A DNA stretch of 64,000 nt, from assembly GCF_009725165.1 (NCBI RefSeq), contig NZ_WNZW01000003.1, positions 1-64,000 on the forward strand, written 5' to 3'. Under the pieces are notes generated by a model. It ran no database searches, had not been told where the DNA came from, and was given only the letters and a program-made list of their open reading frames with translations. The position numbers and the translations under genes are program-made. Of the stretch, positions 50,180 to 58,452 are shown piece by piece (the first letter of the stretch is position 1; every line of letters starts with the position of its first letter). This DNA is from Paenibacillus woosongensis. Its GTDB lineage: Bacteria > Bacillota > Bacilli > Paenibacillales > Paenibacillaceae.

Positions 50180-50291
50180 ACAAATAAGGAGCCGGTCGCC
50201 ACCGACTCCCTGCACAACACTTGGGTGGGAAACCCCCAGAACAAGCTGAAAATAACCCGTTCCCGTGGCGCTAACCTGGGCGGGTTATTTT
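50180..50291 (+). ncRNA. Antisense RNA of a type I toxin-antitoxin pair
   Basis: Starts about 7 nt after the promoter above. Contains GGAGCCGGTCGCCACCGACT and a GGGTGGGAAACCCCC hairpin, and ends at the AAAATAACCCG ... CGGGTTATTTT stem (50249-50291), which overlaps the 3' end of the toxin mRNA. Layout equals TxpA/RatA- and BsrE-type loci of Bacillus prophages. Confidence 0.65.
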
Positions 50292-50365
50292 CGTTTATTC
50301 AGGTATGTGAGCAGTGCTAGGATAAACATTCCAAGCATAAGCACTTCTGAAAACGAAAATTGCAT
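50285..50365 (-). CDS. Holin-like type I toxin peptide, 26 aa
   Basis: Minus strand ATG 6 nt after GGAGGTG; peptide MQFSFSEVLMLGMFILALLT then YLNKRK. One membrane helix with a basic tail, matching the putative holin-like toxin family (TxpA/BsrE class). An ATG at 50371 would add two residues. Confidence 0.8.
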   Translation of the reverse strand: MQFSFSEVLMLGMFILALLTYLNKRK

Positions 50366-50434
50366 AAGCATCACCTCCGTCTGGAGGCGATACTATCCCA
50401 CCCAAGTTCAGTTGTACAAGCCAAATTATAACAT

Positions 50435-50465
50435 GAGTCTGCGATCCCCGCAGGCTCTTTTATTT
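50435..50465 (+). terminator. Intrinsic terminator
   Basis: GAGTCTGCG-ATCCC-CGCAGGCTC followed by TTTTATTTT. Confidence 0.8.
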
Positions 50466-50487
50466 TGCCTGCGAGGAGGTGATTCAT

Positions 50488-50700
50488 TTGGCAAGGGTAA
50501 CGCGGATTGATGTTTCATTAGATTTATCGCTCCCAGTAGAAGAAGTTATTGATGTGATCTCTCTCGTTATTAACGCACATCCTGGGCAACAGTTAAGAAT
50601 ATTACAAGCTATTGACCAACACATTGGTGATGCTATGGCAGCTTTGGAGAAAGCGCAGCAGCCGGCACAAGAGAATGTAGAAAAGAACAACGCCGAATAA
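50488..50700 (+). CDS. Hypothetical protein upstream of the lysis genes, 70 aa
   Basis: TTG start 9 nt after GAGGAGG. LDLSLPVEEVIDVISLVINA then a helical part and a polar tail ending ENVEKNNAE. Unknown; small proteins here often precede holin genes. Confidence 0.6.
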   Translation: MARVTRIDVSLDLSLPVEEVIDVISLVINAHPGQQLRILQAIDQHIGDAMAALEKAQQPAQENVEKNNAE

Positions 50701-50761
50701 GCGTTTTTATTTTGCCCTCGGAGCTGCCGATCCGGGGGTTATTTTGATTGGGGGAAAGGGA

Positions 50762-51040
50762 ATGGATATTACGGCAATTGTCGGGTTGGTGACTGCGATC
50801 GTCGGCGCCCTACTCGGCTGGACTGGCCGATCGCGACAGATTCGGAGAGAAGAACGGTCAGATGGCAGTGGAGAAGGGGCGCTACGCCAGGACGTGGAGT
50901 ATATTAAACGCGGCGTTGACGACATCAAGGTTGATATGCGAATTCAAAACCAGCGTGTGGACGGAATATCTGAGCGCGTCACACGGGTAGAGGAGTCGGC
51001 CAAGCAAGCGCACAAACGGCTTGACAGGTTGGAAGAATAA
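50762..51040 (+). CDS. XhlA-like membrane/coiled-coil lysis protein, 92 aa
   Basis: N-terminal membrane helix (ITAIVGLVTAIVGALLGW) then a basic, coiled-coil domain (DVEYIKRGVDDIKVDMRIQN, RVTRVEESAKQAHKRLDRLE). The topology is inverted relative to B. subtilis XhlA but the position just before endolysin and holin is the same. Confidence 0.7.
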   Translation: MDITAIVGLVTAIVGALLGWTGRSRQIRREERSDGSGEGALRQDVEYIKRGVDDIKVDMRIQNQRVDGISERVTRVEESAKQAHKRLDRLEE

Positions 51041-51063
51041 TATATTGAAAGGGAGGAAGCAAG

Positions 51064-51777
51064 ATGAAAGATTCTGATTTTATCGCTAAGATTGCCGCCT
51101 ACGCCGTTGCAGATATGCAGGATACATTTATCCCCGCATCGTTAACGATAGCTCAGGCGGCGCTAGAGAGTGCATGGGGAGCAAGTGGGCTAACGAGCAA
51201 GGCTAATAATCTTTTCGGAATCAAGGGGACTGGCCCGGCCGGTAGCGTAACTATGCCGACGACCGAGTATGTAAATGGTAAACCAATAAAAGTTAAAGCG
51301 GCATTTAGGGCATACAACAACTGGGGCGAGTCGATCCGCGACCATTCAAAATTAATCCTCAATGGTGTCTCTTGGAACAGAAATCTGTACAAAAAGGTGA
51401 TTGGCGCTAATGGCCGTACAGCAGCTCGCGAGATCGCCGCAGCTGGCTACGCTACTGATCCGGGATACGCCAATAAGCTAATCGCATTGATGGATAAGTA
51501 CGATCTGTACAAATATGATGGGCAAGGGAAGGGTGTTGAGAAGGTGGCAGAACGTGATATTAACAAAGTTAGTGCTTGGGCGACAGAAAATTGGGCAGAA
51601 GCTGTTGAGAATGGCTACTTCGACGGGAACCGTCCGGGTGCGGCAATGACGCGGGAAGAGATGGCCATAGTTGTAAATCGTCTACGTCGTAACTTCTTAG
51701 CTTTAATTGCCGGCAATACGGCTGATATTGCGGAGTTGGATAAGCGTCTGCAGAAAATTGAACAGGAGGGGAAGTGA
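51064..51777 (+). CDS. Endolysin (glucosaminidase with SLH-like C-terminus)
   Basis: 237 aa. N-terminal glucosaminidase/lysozyme-like domain: IPASLTIAQAALESAWGASG, LTSKANNLFGIKGTGPAG, FRAYNNWGESIRDHSKLIL (catalytic Glu in ALESAWG). The C-terminal VSAWATENWAEAVENGYFDG plus GAAMTREEMAIVVNRLRR resembles an S-layer-homology repeat for wall binding, then a short coiled coil. Confidence 0.9.
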   Translation: MKDSDFIAKIAAYAVADMQDTFIPASLTIAQAALESAWGASGLTSKANNLFGIKGTGPAGSVTMPTTEYVNGKPIKVKAAFRAYNNWGESIRDHSKLILNGVSWNRNLYKKVIGANGRTAAREIAAAGYATDPGYANKLIALMDKYDLYKYDGQGKGVEKVAERDINKVSAWATENWAEAVENGYFDGNRPGAAMTREEMAIVVNRLRRNFLALIAGNTADIAELDKRLQKIEQEGK

Positions 51778-51778
51778 T

Positions 51779-52000
51779 ATGAATAAGAAAAGATGGCGTA
51801 ACTATGCACTTTGGATTAGTATCGTTTCTCAAGTGTTGTTGCTATTACAGTTGCTCGGCCACCTGACTGGAGCGTTCGAACTGACTGACATTTTGCGGGA
51901 GGATATCCTGGCCATGGCCAACGTATTTTTAGGACTTCTAGCTACGCTTGGGATTATAAGTAACCCGACAAAACCAGATAGTGGAGGATACAACCTATAA
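51779..52000 (+). CDS. Holin
   Basis: 73 aa; WRNYALWISIVSQVLLLLQL and ILAMANVFLGLLATLGIISN form two membrane segments separated by a polar turn, with a C-terminal NPTKPDSGG, typical of the phi-LC3/phage_holin_1 group. Follows the endolysin directly. Confidence 0.88.
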   Translation: MNKKRWRNYALWISIVSQVLLLLQLLGHLTGAFELTDILREDILAMANVFLGLLATLGIISNPTKPDSGGYNL

Positions 52001-52004
52001 ATGG

Positions 52005-52098
52005 TATAATAGGGTTACATATCAGCACCCCTGATATGCAATCCGGAAGCACCGGTAAGAGAGCCCTACTGACCTTCGTCAGTAGGGCTCTCTTCATT
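52005..52098 (+). ncRNA. Candidate small RNA with promoter -10 and terminator
   Basis: TATAAT at 52005-52010. A start near 52017 would give an RNA of about 80 nt: hairpins CATATCAG/CTGATATG (52018-52038) and CCGG/CCGG (52043-52055), and a 16-bp terminator stem (52058-52073 with 52078-52093) followed by TCATTT. The -35 is poor. It may alternatively just be the late operon terminator. Confidence 0.45.
52058..52098. terminator. Late operon terminator
   Basis: AGAGAGCCCTACTGAC-CTTC-GTCAGTAGGGCTCTCT, a perfect 16-bp stem. Confidence 0.92.
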
Positions 52099-52234
52099 TA
52101 CAGATGATCCCAAACATGATAACCTGAGTTTATATGGGCAAAAGTACCCAAGTTATCAGTTCGAGATAGCAGAAGGCAACCCTGTAAACCTTGGCTAAGG
52201 ACTGTTTTTACTACATTGATAAGTAGGTGGGACA

Positions 52235-53836
52235 ATGTCTGACATTAAGCAAATAGAAGAACTTTTATATTGTTCACAATCATTACCTTTTTTATTCGTT
52301 GGATCAGGAGTATCAAAAAGGTATATTAATACTGACAGTTGGCCGGGTATTATCGAGAGATTTGCCAATATTGTCGATAAAAGTGAATTTGCATATGAGA
52401 AATATGAAAATAAAGCCCGTCAATTTTTGTTAGACAGAGGTATCCAGTTAACAAAGAACAATATGATGACTAAAATGGCAGACTTTGTTGAAAGTGATTT
52501 TAATACATTTTGGTTTGATAGTTCAGAATATGAACAAAAACGAGTGGAATTTAGAGAGGAGATTCGTAACGGGATCACTCCATTTAAACTCGAAATAGCT
52601 AACTACTTCCGTTCAATTAACATGAATAATATTGGTTATAATTACCTGAATGAAATTGCTCTTTTGAAAGAGGTAGGAGAGAAATCTATAGCAGGAGTAA
52701 TAACGACTAACTATGATTGCTTAATGGAATATATCTTTCCTGATTACGAAGTATATGTGGGTCAAGAACAACTAATTTTTTCTCCTACCTACGGAGTTAA
52801 TGAGATATATAAAATACACGGATGTTCTCTCCAACCAAAATCCATCGTTATAAATTCAAGTGACTATGAGGATTTCGATAAAAGAAATGCTTATTTAGCA
52901 GCTAAGTTGATGACAATATTCGTCGAACATCCAATTATATTTTTAGGATATTCGCTTGATGATGAAAATGTTCAGTCTATTATTAAGTCAATTGTTGACT
53001 GTCTTAGTGATGATAATTTGGATAGATTACGCGATAGACTCATTTTTGTTGAGTGGAGAGATGGGTATGAAAAAACGGAAGTTTTCCCGTACAGTAGGGC
53101 GTTCTCAAATGGAAAAACTATAAGTATGACAAAAATCATTACAGATTCTTACGAAGAACTATTTGAAGTGCTTTTAAATAATAAATCCAAATATTCTTCA
53201 AGTTTTTATCGGAAGATAAGGAAAGACATCTACGAGTTAGCTTTATCAGAAGAAGGGCATGAAAGAATACAGGTACTAGCGTCTAACGATAAAAAGTTAA
53301 TGGAAGGGAACTTTGAAATATTAATTGGCTTCGGAATTGTTGAATTAGGGAAAAGGGGATACCGGAGTATTTCTGCTGAAGAAGTTTTTAAGGATATATT
53401 ATTTGACGAGGGTAAGTTTAACAATGAACTTCTTATAAAGGAAGCACTTCCAGAGTTAATAAAACGCACTTCTGGAAGCCTTCCTGTATTTAAATATATT
53501 GAAAGATACACTGATGATCTACCCTTAGTATTTAAAAGTCGATTTGAGAACTTTTCATTCGAAAAACTGGAGACCAAGACAATATTATTGGTTAGAGAAA
53601 CAATGAGTTATACATCCATAGAGGAAGTAATACAAAAATATCCTAAAGATCTCTACTCTCAGATAAAATATATACAAGCACTACCACCACAGCAGATTGA
53701 TCTAAATGATCTAGAGAAACACCTCAAAAAGGTGCTAATGGAACATCCTCAAATCTTAGTAAGTGGTAACCAGACAATCAGGTCAGGTATTAAGAAATTG
53801 ATAAGAATGTATGACTATTTAAGATATAGAAAGTAA
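52235..53836 (+). CDS. SIR2-domain anti-phage defence protein
   Basis: 533 aa, AT-rich, own transcription unit. N-terminal SIR2/NADase-type Rossmann domain: VGSGVSK (residues 22-28), TTNYD (157-161), KIHG (193-196), FLGYSLDDENV (about 236-246). The C-terminal half (about 310-533) is helical and unrecognised, probably the sensor. Prophage SIR2 proteins deplete NAD+ upon infection. GTGGGACA upstream of the ATG is the ribosome site. Specific family (DSR-like or other) not determined. Confidence 0.85.
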   Translation: MSDIKQIEELLYCSQSLPFLFVGSGVSKRYINTDSWPGIIERFANIVDKSEFAYEKYENKARQFLLDRGIQLTKNNMMTKMADFVESDFNTFWFDSSEYEQKRVEFREEIRNGITPFKLEIANYFRSINMNNIGYNYLNEIALLKEVGEKSIAGVITTNYDCLMEYIFPDYEVYVGQEQLIFSPTYGVNEIYKIHGCSLQPKSIVINSSDYEDFDKRNAYLAAKLMTIFVEHPIIFLGYSLDDENVQSIIKSIVDCLSDDNLDRLRDRLIFVEWRDGYEKTEVFPYSRAFSNGKTISMTKIITDSYEELFEVLLNNKSKYSSSFYRKIRKDIYELALSEEGHERIQVLASNDKKLMEGNFEILIGFGIVELGKRGYRSISAEEVFKDILFDEGKFNNELLIKEALPELIKRTSGSLPVFKYIERYTDDLPLVFKSRFENFSFEKLETKTILLVRETMSYTSIEEVIQKYPKDLYSQIKYIQALPPQQIDLNDLEKHLKKVLMEHPQILVSGNQTIRSGIKKLIRMYDYLRYRK

Positions 53837-53838
53837 AA

Positions 53839-53895
53839 AGCGAACCCGGATCACAGTTGGTTTCTGACTTCACCAACCTCCGCTCAGTTCGCTGT
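53839..53895 (+). terminator. Terminator/cruciform after the SIR2 gene
   Basis: Outer AGCGAAC/GTTCGCT (53839-53845, 53887-53893) and inner TTGGT/ACCAA (53857-53876), ending in TGTGTTT. Confidence 0.6.
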
Positions 53896-54088
53896 GTTTC
53901 TAAGATAAATTTAACATGATACATTACCTTTTACAATAGGTATCAGTGGAGTTTTCAACGTGTTTTATTTAATTTGTCATCTCAGCAATATGGGTTGCCG
54001 ACAACTACGGAACTTTAGCAGAGCGGGCTTGCCCGACTAGTGCGACAGAATTACATAGAATGCCAGATAGATTGCACAACGTCCAACG

Positions 54089-54118
54089 AAAAGACCTGGG
54101 GAAATCCGGGTCTTTTAT
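54089..54118. terminator. Terminator of the double-HTH gene
   Basis: AAAAGACCTGG-GGAAAT-CCGGGTCTTTT, overlapping the last codons of the minus-strand HTH gene; bidirectional. The 53896-54088 stretch before it holds no convincing gene, only a TGATAC/GTATCA inverted repeat. Confidence 0.8.
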
Positions 54119-54519
54119 GTTTTTAGTACTGCTAAAAATTGTTCAAGTTCTATTATTTTAGAAGGAGTGTTTCTATCTGACTCCCAATTACTTATTGTCT
54201 TAACGTCTACCCCTAACTCAAGAGCTGCTTCTGCAGCTAATAATCCCCGATAGTAACGAGCTTTTATTATTTGTTGACCAAGAGTATCTTCTGGCAGACT
54301 TTCGAAACAACCTAAATAAGGGATAGGTTTGTCGAGTACAACTGATAGTTTCCTAAGAGTTGTTAGTGACGGTTCAACTGTATCCCGCTCAATGTTGCTT
54401 ATGGTTTGTGGAGTTGTCTTTATTATCCGTGCCAAATCCCGTATCGAATATTCTTTCGATATTCTAGCATGTCTTACTCGGGAGCCAGGAGATTCAAGCG
54501 GAATATCGATTTGAGCCAA
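54115..54519 (-). CDS. Double-HTH (Xre-type) regulator next to the distal att site
   Basis: 134 aa. Two Xre-like HTH units: VRHARISKEYSIRDLARIIK then TTPQTISNIERDTVEPSLTT (about 11-65), and GQQIIKARYYRGLLAAEAAL then ELGVDVKTISNWESDRNTP (about 75-125). Start TTG 54519 with AAGGAAG about 12 nt upstream. In the lysogen it lies 43 bp behind the truncated comM and should be co-transcribed from the comM promoter. In the circular phage it is in frame with the integrase through attP with no intervening stop. Confidence 0.82.
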   Translation of the reverse strand: MAQIDIPLESPGSRVRHARISKEYSIRDLARIIKTTPQTISNIERDTVEPSLTTLRKLSVVLDKPIPYLGCFESLPEDTLGQQIIKARYYRGLLAAEAALELGVDVKTISNWESDRNTPSKIIELEQFLAVLKT

Positions 54520-54562
54520 GGTGGAAAGTGACTTCCTTCTTATTATATAGTTGCCAAGGTTA

Positions 54563-55693
54563 TTATCCGCACGGACAAGGATTTAGAGATACCGCCAGCT
54601 GAAAATTTGCTGGGAAGGTGAAGGCAGCCCGGCTCCGGCTAATCGTAACTTTTCGTTCCTCCAGCGGCTGGCGCAGCACCTCCAGAGCATTACGGGCAAA
54701 CTCCGGCAGCTCGTCGAGAAACAGAACGCCGTGATGAGCCAGACTGACCTCACCAGCCCGCGGGATGCCGCCGCCGCCGACGAGTCCCGCCGCCGAAATT
54801 GTATGGTGAGGCGAGCGAAAAGGTCTGCTGCGTATTAGTGTGGATTCCGCTCCTTTGAATTTCCCTGCGGAGCTGTAGATTTTCGTCACCTCCAGCGCTT
54901 CATCTTGGCTTAACTCAGGCAGAATCGAGGGGAGACGTCGGATTAGCATCGTTTTGCCGGTGCCTGGCGGTCCGATAAGCATAATATTGTGCTTTCCCGC
55001 GGCAGCAATCGTCATGGCCCGCTTGGCGTGAAGCTGTCCCAGGACATCGCTGTAGTCCTCGGTCAAGAGTCCCGGTGCATGAGACGGAAGGCTAGTCTCG
55101 CTGCTAGAGCACTTTAAGTGGGCAAACGATGATATAACAAGCGGGACTTCCTTCGTCTGGGCTGAAGGGCTATTCGATTTGGAGCGCCCATTTTCAATAG
55201 GCGATAATTCATTTAAATGTTTCAAGCCGTAAATTGTAATTCCGCCTAGCAGCATGGCTTCCTCCGTATTCTCCCAGGGAAGAAGCACGGCATCAAAACC
55301 TTGGCGTTTGGCCAAATCAACCATGGAAATGACGCCGGAGACAGGGCGAAGCAGGCCATCGAGAGAGAGCTCTCCGATCATCAGGAGCCGTTCGTTTGCA
55401 GGCAATACAATCTGCTTGCTCGCAGATAGTATGCCAAGCGCGATCGCAAGATCAAAGGCGGAGCCTTCTTTGCGCAGATCGGCTGGCGCCAGGTTGATCG
55501 TTACCCGCTGAAGGGGAAAGGCATAGCCGCAATTTTTGATCGCGGCTCTCACCCGTTCAACAGCCTCTCGCACTGCGGAGTCCGGCAAGCCGACAATCAT
55601 CGTATGCGGAATGCCGTTCGACAAATCGACCTCAACCTCGATTAATCTTCCGTCTATCCCGTATAGACATGCGCTATACAATTTACCGTACAT
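54563..55693 (-). pseudogene. comM: comM/yifB 5' fragment (truncated, 376 codons)
   Basis: N-terminal lobe ([38 protein letters not shown]) and the AAA+ core with Walker A GPPGTGKT, Walker [12 protein letters not shown], arginine finger region, ending [13 protein letters not shown] at the att core and a phage-supplied TAA. It lacks sensor 2 and the C-terminal chelatase domain at 1554-2030. ATG 55693 preferred. May be translated as a stable fragment since promoter and ribosome site are intact. Confidence 0.93.
54566..54579. repeat. Prophage attachment core, distal copy (14-bp direct repeat, copy 2)
   Basis: TCCGCACGGACAAG, identical to 2031-2044. Left flank GGTTATTA is phage, right flank GATTTAG is comM. 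The comM frame meets a TAA one codon into phage DNA (54565-54563). Confidence 0.93.
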
Positions 55694-55694
55694 A

Positions 55695-55797
55695 ATAAAC
55701 AAACACCCCTTCCTCTCATTGCGGCATTTGGCATGACATGCCTAAATGCAGTGCGGGAAAAGGGTGCTTCCTCAATTTTCCATCGTCGCTTGACCGT
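55695..55797 (-). promoter_or_regulatory. comM 5' leader with hairpins
   Basis: On the minus strand GCATTTAGGCA-TGTCA-TGCC-AAATGC forms an imperfect stem, and CACCCTTTTCC upstream can pair with the GGAAGGGGTG ribosome site downstream. The leader could mask the comM ribosome site. Prediction from inspection only. Confidence 0.4.
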
Positions 55798-55826
55798 ATT
55801 TTAGAAGGAAACCCATGAAAAGTCAA
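55798..55826 (-). promoter_or_regulatory. comM promoter (drives truncated comM and, in the lysogen, the HTH gene)
   Basis: Minus strand TTGACT (55826-55821), 17-bp spacer, TAAAAT (55803-55798): near-consensus sigma-A promoter. Confidence 0.8.
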
Positions 55827-56124
55827 TCAATAATCGATACAGCCATTCCTTTGCTCTGAATCGCTATTAAAAAAGTTACATGCAGAAATTGGACTGAAAC
55901 AAAGCCGGCTGCAGACCGATCTATCTCAATGTGATATATTTTATCGGAATAAAGTGAAAGAGAGAAATAGGAGTCTATTTGCCGAAAACCGTATTTTATC
56001 AGGGATGAAACAGAAAGGGGAAATCCAGCGCTTGTTCAAGTAAAAGAGGGGCTCCGAATATGACCCATATCAAAATTAGATCGAACCGATATAAAAAAGT
56101 TGTGTATAAAGAATGAATTTTTAA
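55827..56124. other. Intergenic region between comM and sucC
   Basis: About 300 bp of host DNA between divergent promoters; I see no ORF with a ribosome site. A minor AGCCGGCTGC palindrome occurs near 55903. Confidence 0.5.
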
Positions 56125-56152
56125 GGAAAGCGTTTTAAAAACATGGTACAAT
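56125..56152 (+). promoter_or_regulatory. sucC promoter with CcpA cre-like site
   Basis: GGAAAGCGTTTTAA (56125-56138) is close to the CcpA cre consensus TGAAAGCGNTTTCA; an extended -10 TGGTACAAT ends at 56152. A cre overlapping the promoter predicts glucose repression of sucCD. Confidence 0.55.
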
Positions 56153-56209
56153 GTACTGGGTTTCATATGTTCACCTTAATTACCGCCTGTTGATAGGAGG
56201 ATTCTACGA

Positions 56210-57370
56210 ATGAATATCCATGAATATCAAGGAAAAGAAGTCCTGAAGCAATACGGGGTAGCCGTGCCGAAGGGACAAGTTGCCTTTACGGTGGATGAAG
56301 CCGTGAAAGCAGCGGAAGAACTGGGCAGCGGAGTCGTCGTGGTCAAAGCCCAAATTCACGCTGGAGGCCGGGGGAAGGCCGGTGGCGTCAAGGTTGCGAA
56401 GAATTTGGATGAAGTGCGGGCATATGCCGAAGAAATTCTCGGCAAAGTACTTGTAACACATCAGACGGGCCCAGAGGGCAAGGAAGTAAAACGCCTGTTG
56501 ATCGAGCAAGGCTGCGACATTAAGAAGGAATATTATGTCGGTGTCGTTGTCGACCGGGCAACGGGACGCGTCGTACTGATGGCTTCGGAAGAAGGCGGTA
56601 CGGAAATTGAGGAGGTAGCTGCGGCTACGCCGGAGAAAATTTTCAAGGAAATCGTTGATCCGGCTATCGGCTTGCAGCCGTTCCAGGCTCGCAGACTGGC
56701 GTATGCTATTAATATTCCGAATGAGCTGGTGAACAAAGCGGCTCAATTCATGCTGGCGTTGTATGAAGCATTTGTGGATAAAGACTGCTCCATCGCAGAA
56801 ATCAACCCGCTTGTTGTTACGGGCGACGGCCAAGTGATGGCGCTTGATGCCAAGCTGAACTTTGATTCCAACGCGTTGTTCCGCCAGAAGGATATTTTGG
56901 CGCTTCGCGATCTTGAAGAAGAAGATGAGAAGGAAATCGAAGCCTCGAAATACGACTTGAGCTATATTGCCCTGGATGGCAATATCGGCTGCATGGTCAA
57001 CGGCGCAGGCCTGGCGATGGCGACGATGGATATTATTAAATATTACGGCGGTGATCCTGCCAACTTCCTCGATGTAGGGGGCGGCGCAACCGCAGAGAAA
57101 GTCACGGAAGCTTTTAAAATTATTTTGTCCGATGCGAAAGTCAAAGGTATCTTCGTCAATATTTTTGGCGGCATCATGAAATGCGATGTCATCGCTTCGG
57201 GAATCGTTGAGGCTGCGAAGCAAGTGGGTCTTAATCGTCCGCTTGTTGTCCGGCTGGAAGGAACGAACGTCGAGCTCGGGAAGAATATTTTGGCGAATTC
57301 GGGTCTTGCGATCGTCTCTGCCGATTCCATGGCCGACGGTGCTCAGAAGATCGTCGAACTAGTATCATAA
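56210..57370 (+). CDS. sucC: Succinyl-CoA synthetase beta subunit
   Basis: 386 aa, full length. ATP-grasp domain ([40 protein letters not shown]), [20 protein letters not shown] and the C-terminal [20 protein letters not shown] then [10 protein letters not shown]. Forms the alpha2beta2 or alphabeta enzyme with SucD; converts succinyl-CoA to succinate with nucleotide phosphorylation in the TCA cycle. Strong AGGAGG start. Confidence 0.98.
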   Translation: MNIHEYQGKEVLKQYGVAVPKGQVAFTVDEAVKAAEELGSGVVVVKAQIHAGGRGKAGGVKVAKNLDEVRAYAEEILGKVLVTHQTGPEGKEVKRLLIEQGCDIKKEYYVGVVVDRATGRVVLMASEEGGTEIEEVAAATPEKIFKEIVDPAIGLQPFQARRLAYAINIPNELVNKAAQFMLALYEAFVDKDCSIAEINPLVVTGDGQVMALDAKLNFDSNALFRQKDILALRDLEEEDEKEIEASKYDLSYIALDGNIGCMVNGAGLAMATMDIIKYYGGDPANFLDVGGGATAEKVTEAFKIILSDAKVKGIFVNIFGGIMKCDVIASGIVEAAKQVGLNRPLVVRLEGTNVELGKNILANSGLAIVSADSMADGAQKIVELVS

Positions 57371-57407
57371 TCTAATCTTCCAATCCATATTAGAGGAGGC
57401 TCGAACG

Positions 57408-58337
57408 ATGAGTATTTTGGTCGATAAAAATACAAAAGTGATTACACAGGGGATTACCGGAAAGACCGCCCTGTTTCATGCAAAAGGCGCTTTGGATTAC
57501 GGCACGCAAATGGTTGGCGGCACTTCGCCGGGCAAGGGCGGAACGAAGGTGGATATCACGCTGGAGAGCGGCGACACGGTAAGCCTCCCGGTATTTAATA
57601 CCGTAAAGGAAGCAAAGGAAGCTACCGGGGCAACGGCAAGCGTTATTTATGTGCCGCCGGCGTTTGCTGCAGACTCGATCCTTGAAGCTGTCGAGGCGGA
57701 GATGGAGCTAGTAATCTGTATTACAGAAGGTATTCCTGTGCTCGATATGGTCAAGGTTTCCCGTTATATGGAAGGGAAGAAGACCGTCTTGATCGGGCCG
57801 AACTGTCCTGGCGTTATTACGCCTGGAGAGTGCAAAATCGGAATTATGCCGGGTTACATCCATATGCCGGGCCATGTCGGCGTAGTATCGCGAAGTGGAA
57901 CGCTTACCTACGAAGCGGTTCACCAGCTGACTACCCGGGGTATTGGCCAGTCTTCGGCGGTAGGGATCGGGGGCGACCCTGTTAAAGGTTCGGAGTTCAT
58001 CGATATTTTGCGCCGTTTTAATGAAGATGACAACACGCATGCTGTCATTATGATTGGAGAAATCGGCGGAACGGCCGAGGAAGAAGCAGCCGAATGGATT
58101 CGCGACAATATGACGAAGCCGGTCGTCGGATTCATCGGCGGCGTAACGGCGCCTCCAGGGAAGCGGATGGGCCATGCCGGCGCTATCATTTCCGGAGGGA
58201 AGGGAACGGCGAAGGAGAAGATTGCCAAGCTGGAGGAATGCGGCATCAAGGTCGCGCCTACGCCTTCAGAAATGGGCTCTACGCTGGTAAGCGTGCTCGA
58301 AGAACGCGGCATTCTTAATCTCTGCACGACACATTAA
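57408..58337 (+). CDS. sucD: Succinyl-CoA synthetase alpha subunit
   Basis: 309 aa. CoA-binding Rossmann domain ([28 protein letters not shown]), [23 protein letters not shown], and the phospho-histidine loop [17 protein letters not shown] (His about residue 256). 37 bp after sucC with AGAGGAGG; same operon, ended by the terminator at 58366. Confidence 0.98.
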   Translation: MSILVDKNTKVITQGITGKTALFHAKGALDYGTQMVGGTSPGKGGTKVDITLESGDTVSLPVFNTVKEAKEATGATASVIYVPPAFAADSILEAVEAEMELVICITEGIPVLDMVKVSRYMEGKKTVLIGPNCPGVITPGECKIGIMPGYIHMPGHVGVVSRSGTLTYEAVHQLTTRGIGQSSAVGIGGDPVKGSEFIDILRRFNEDDNTHAVIMIGEIGGTAEEEAAEWIRDNMTKPVVGFIGGVTAPPGKRMGHAGAIISGGKGTAKEKIAKLEECGIKVAPTPSEMGSTLVSVLEERGILNLCTTH

Positions 58338-58365
58338 CAGATCTTTGTTATAATAGTAGATAAGG

Positions 58366-58409
58366 TAAGCAACCTTCTTGGCCGGAACGGCAGGAGGGTT
58401 GCTTTTTTT
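58366..58409 (+). terminator. sucCD terminator
   Basis: AGCAACCTTCTTG...CAGGAGGGTTGCT followed by TTTTTT. Confidence 0.9.
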
Positions 58410-58452
58410 GCTTTTTTTCGGTTAAACACTTATTTGACGGGAGGAGCAGGAA

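Noticed and set aside
53896..54088. Additional gene between the SIR2 and HTH genes
   Set aside because: No frame with both a start and a ribosome site; only small inverted repeats.
56204..57223. Long minus-strand ORF opposite sucC
   Set aside because: Codon-bias shadow of the highly expressed sucC gene.
58094..58318. Plus-strand ORF in a second frame of sucD
   Set aside because: Overlaps sucD completely; no ribosome site.
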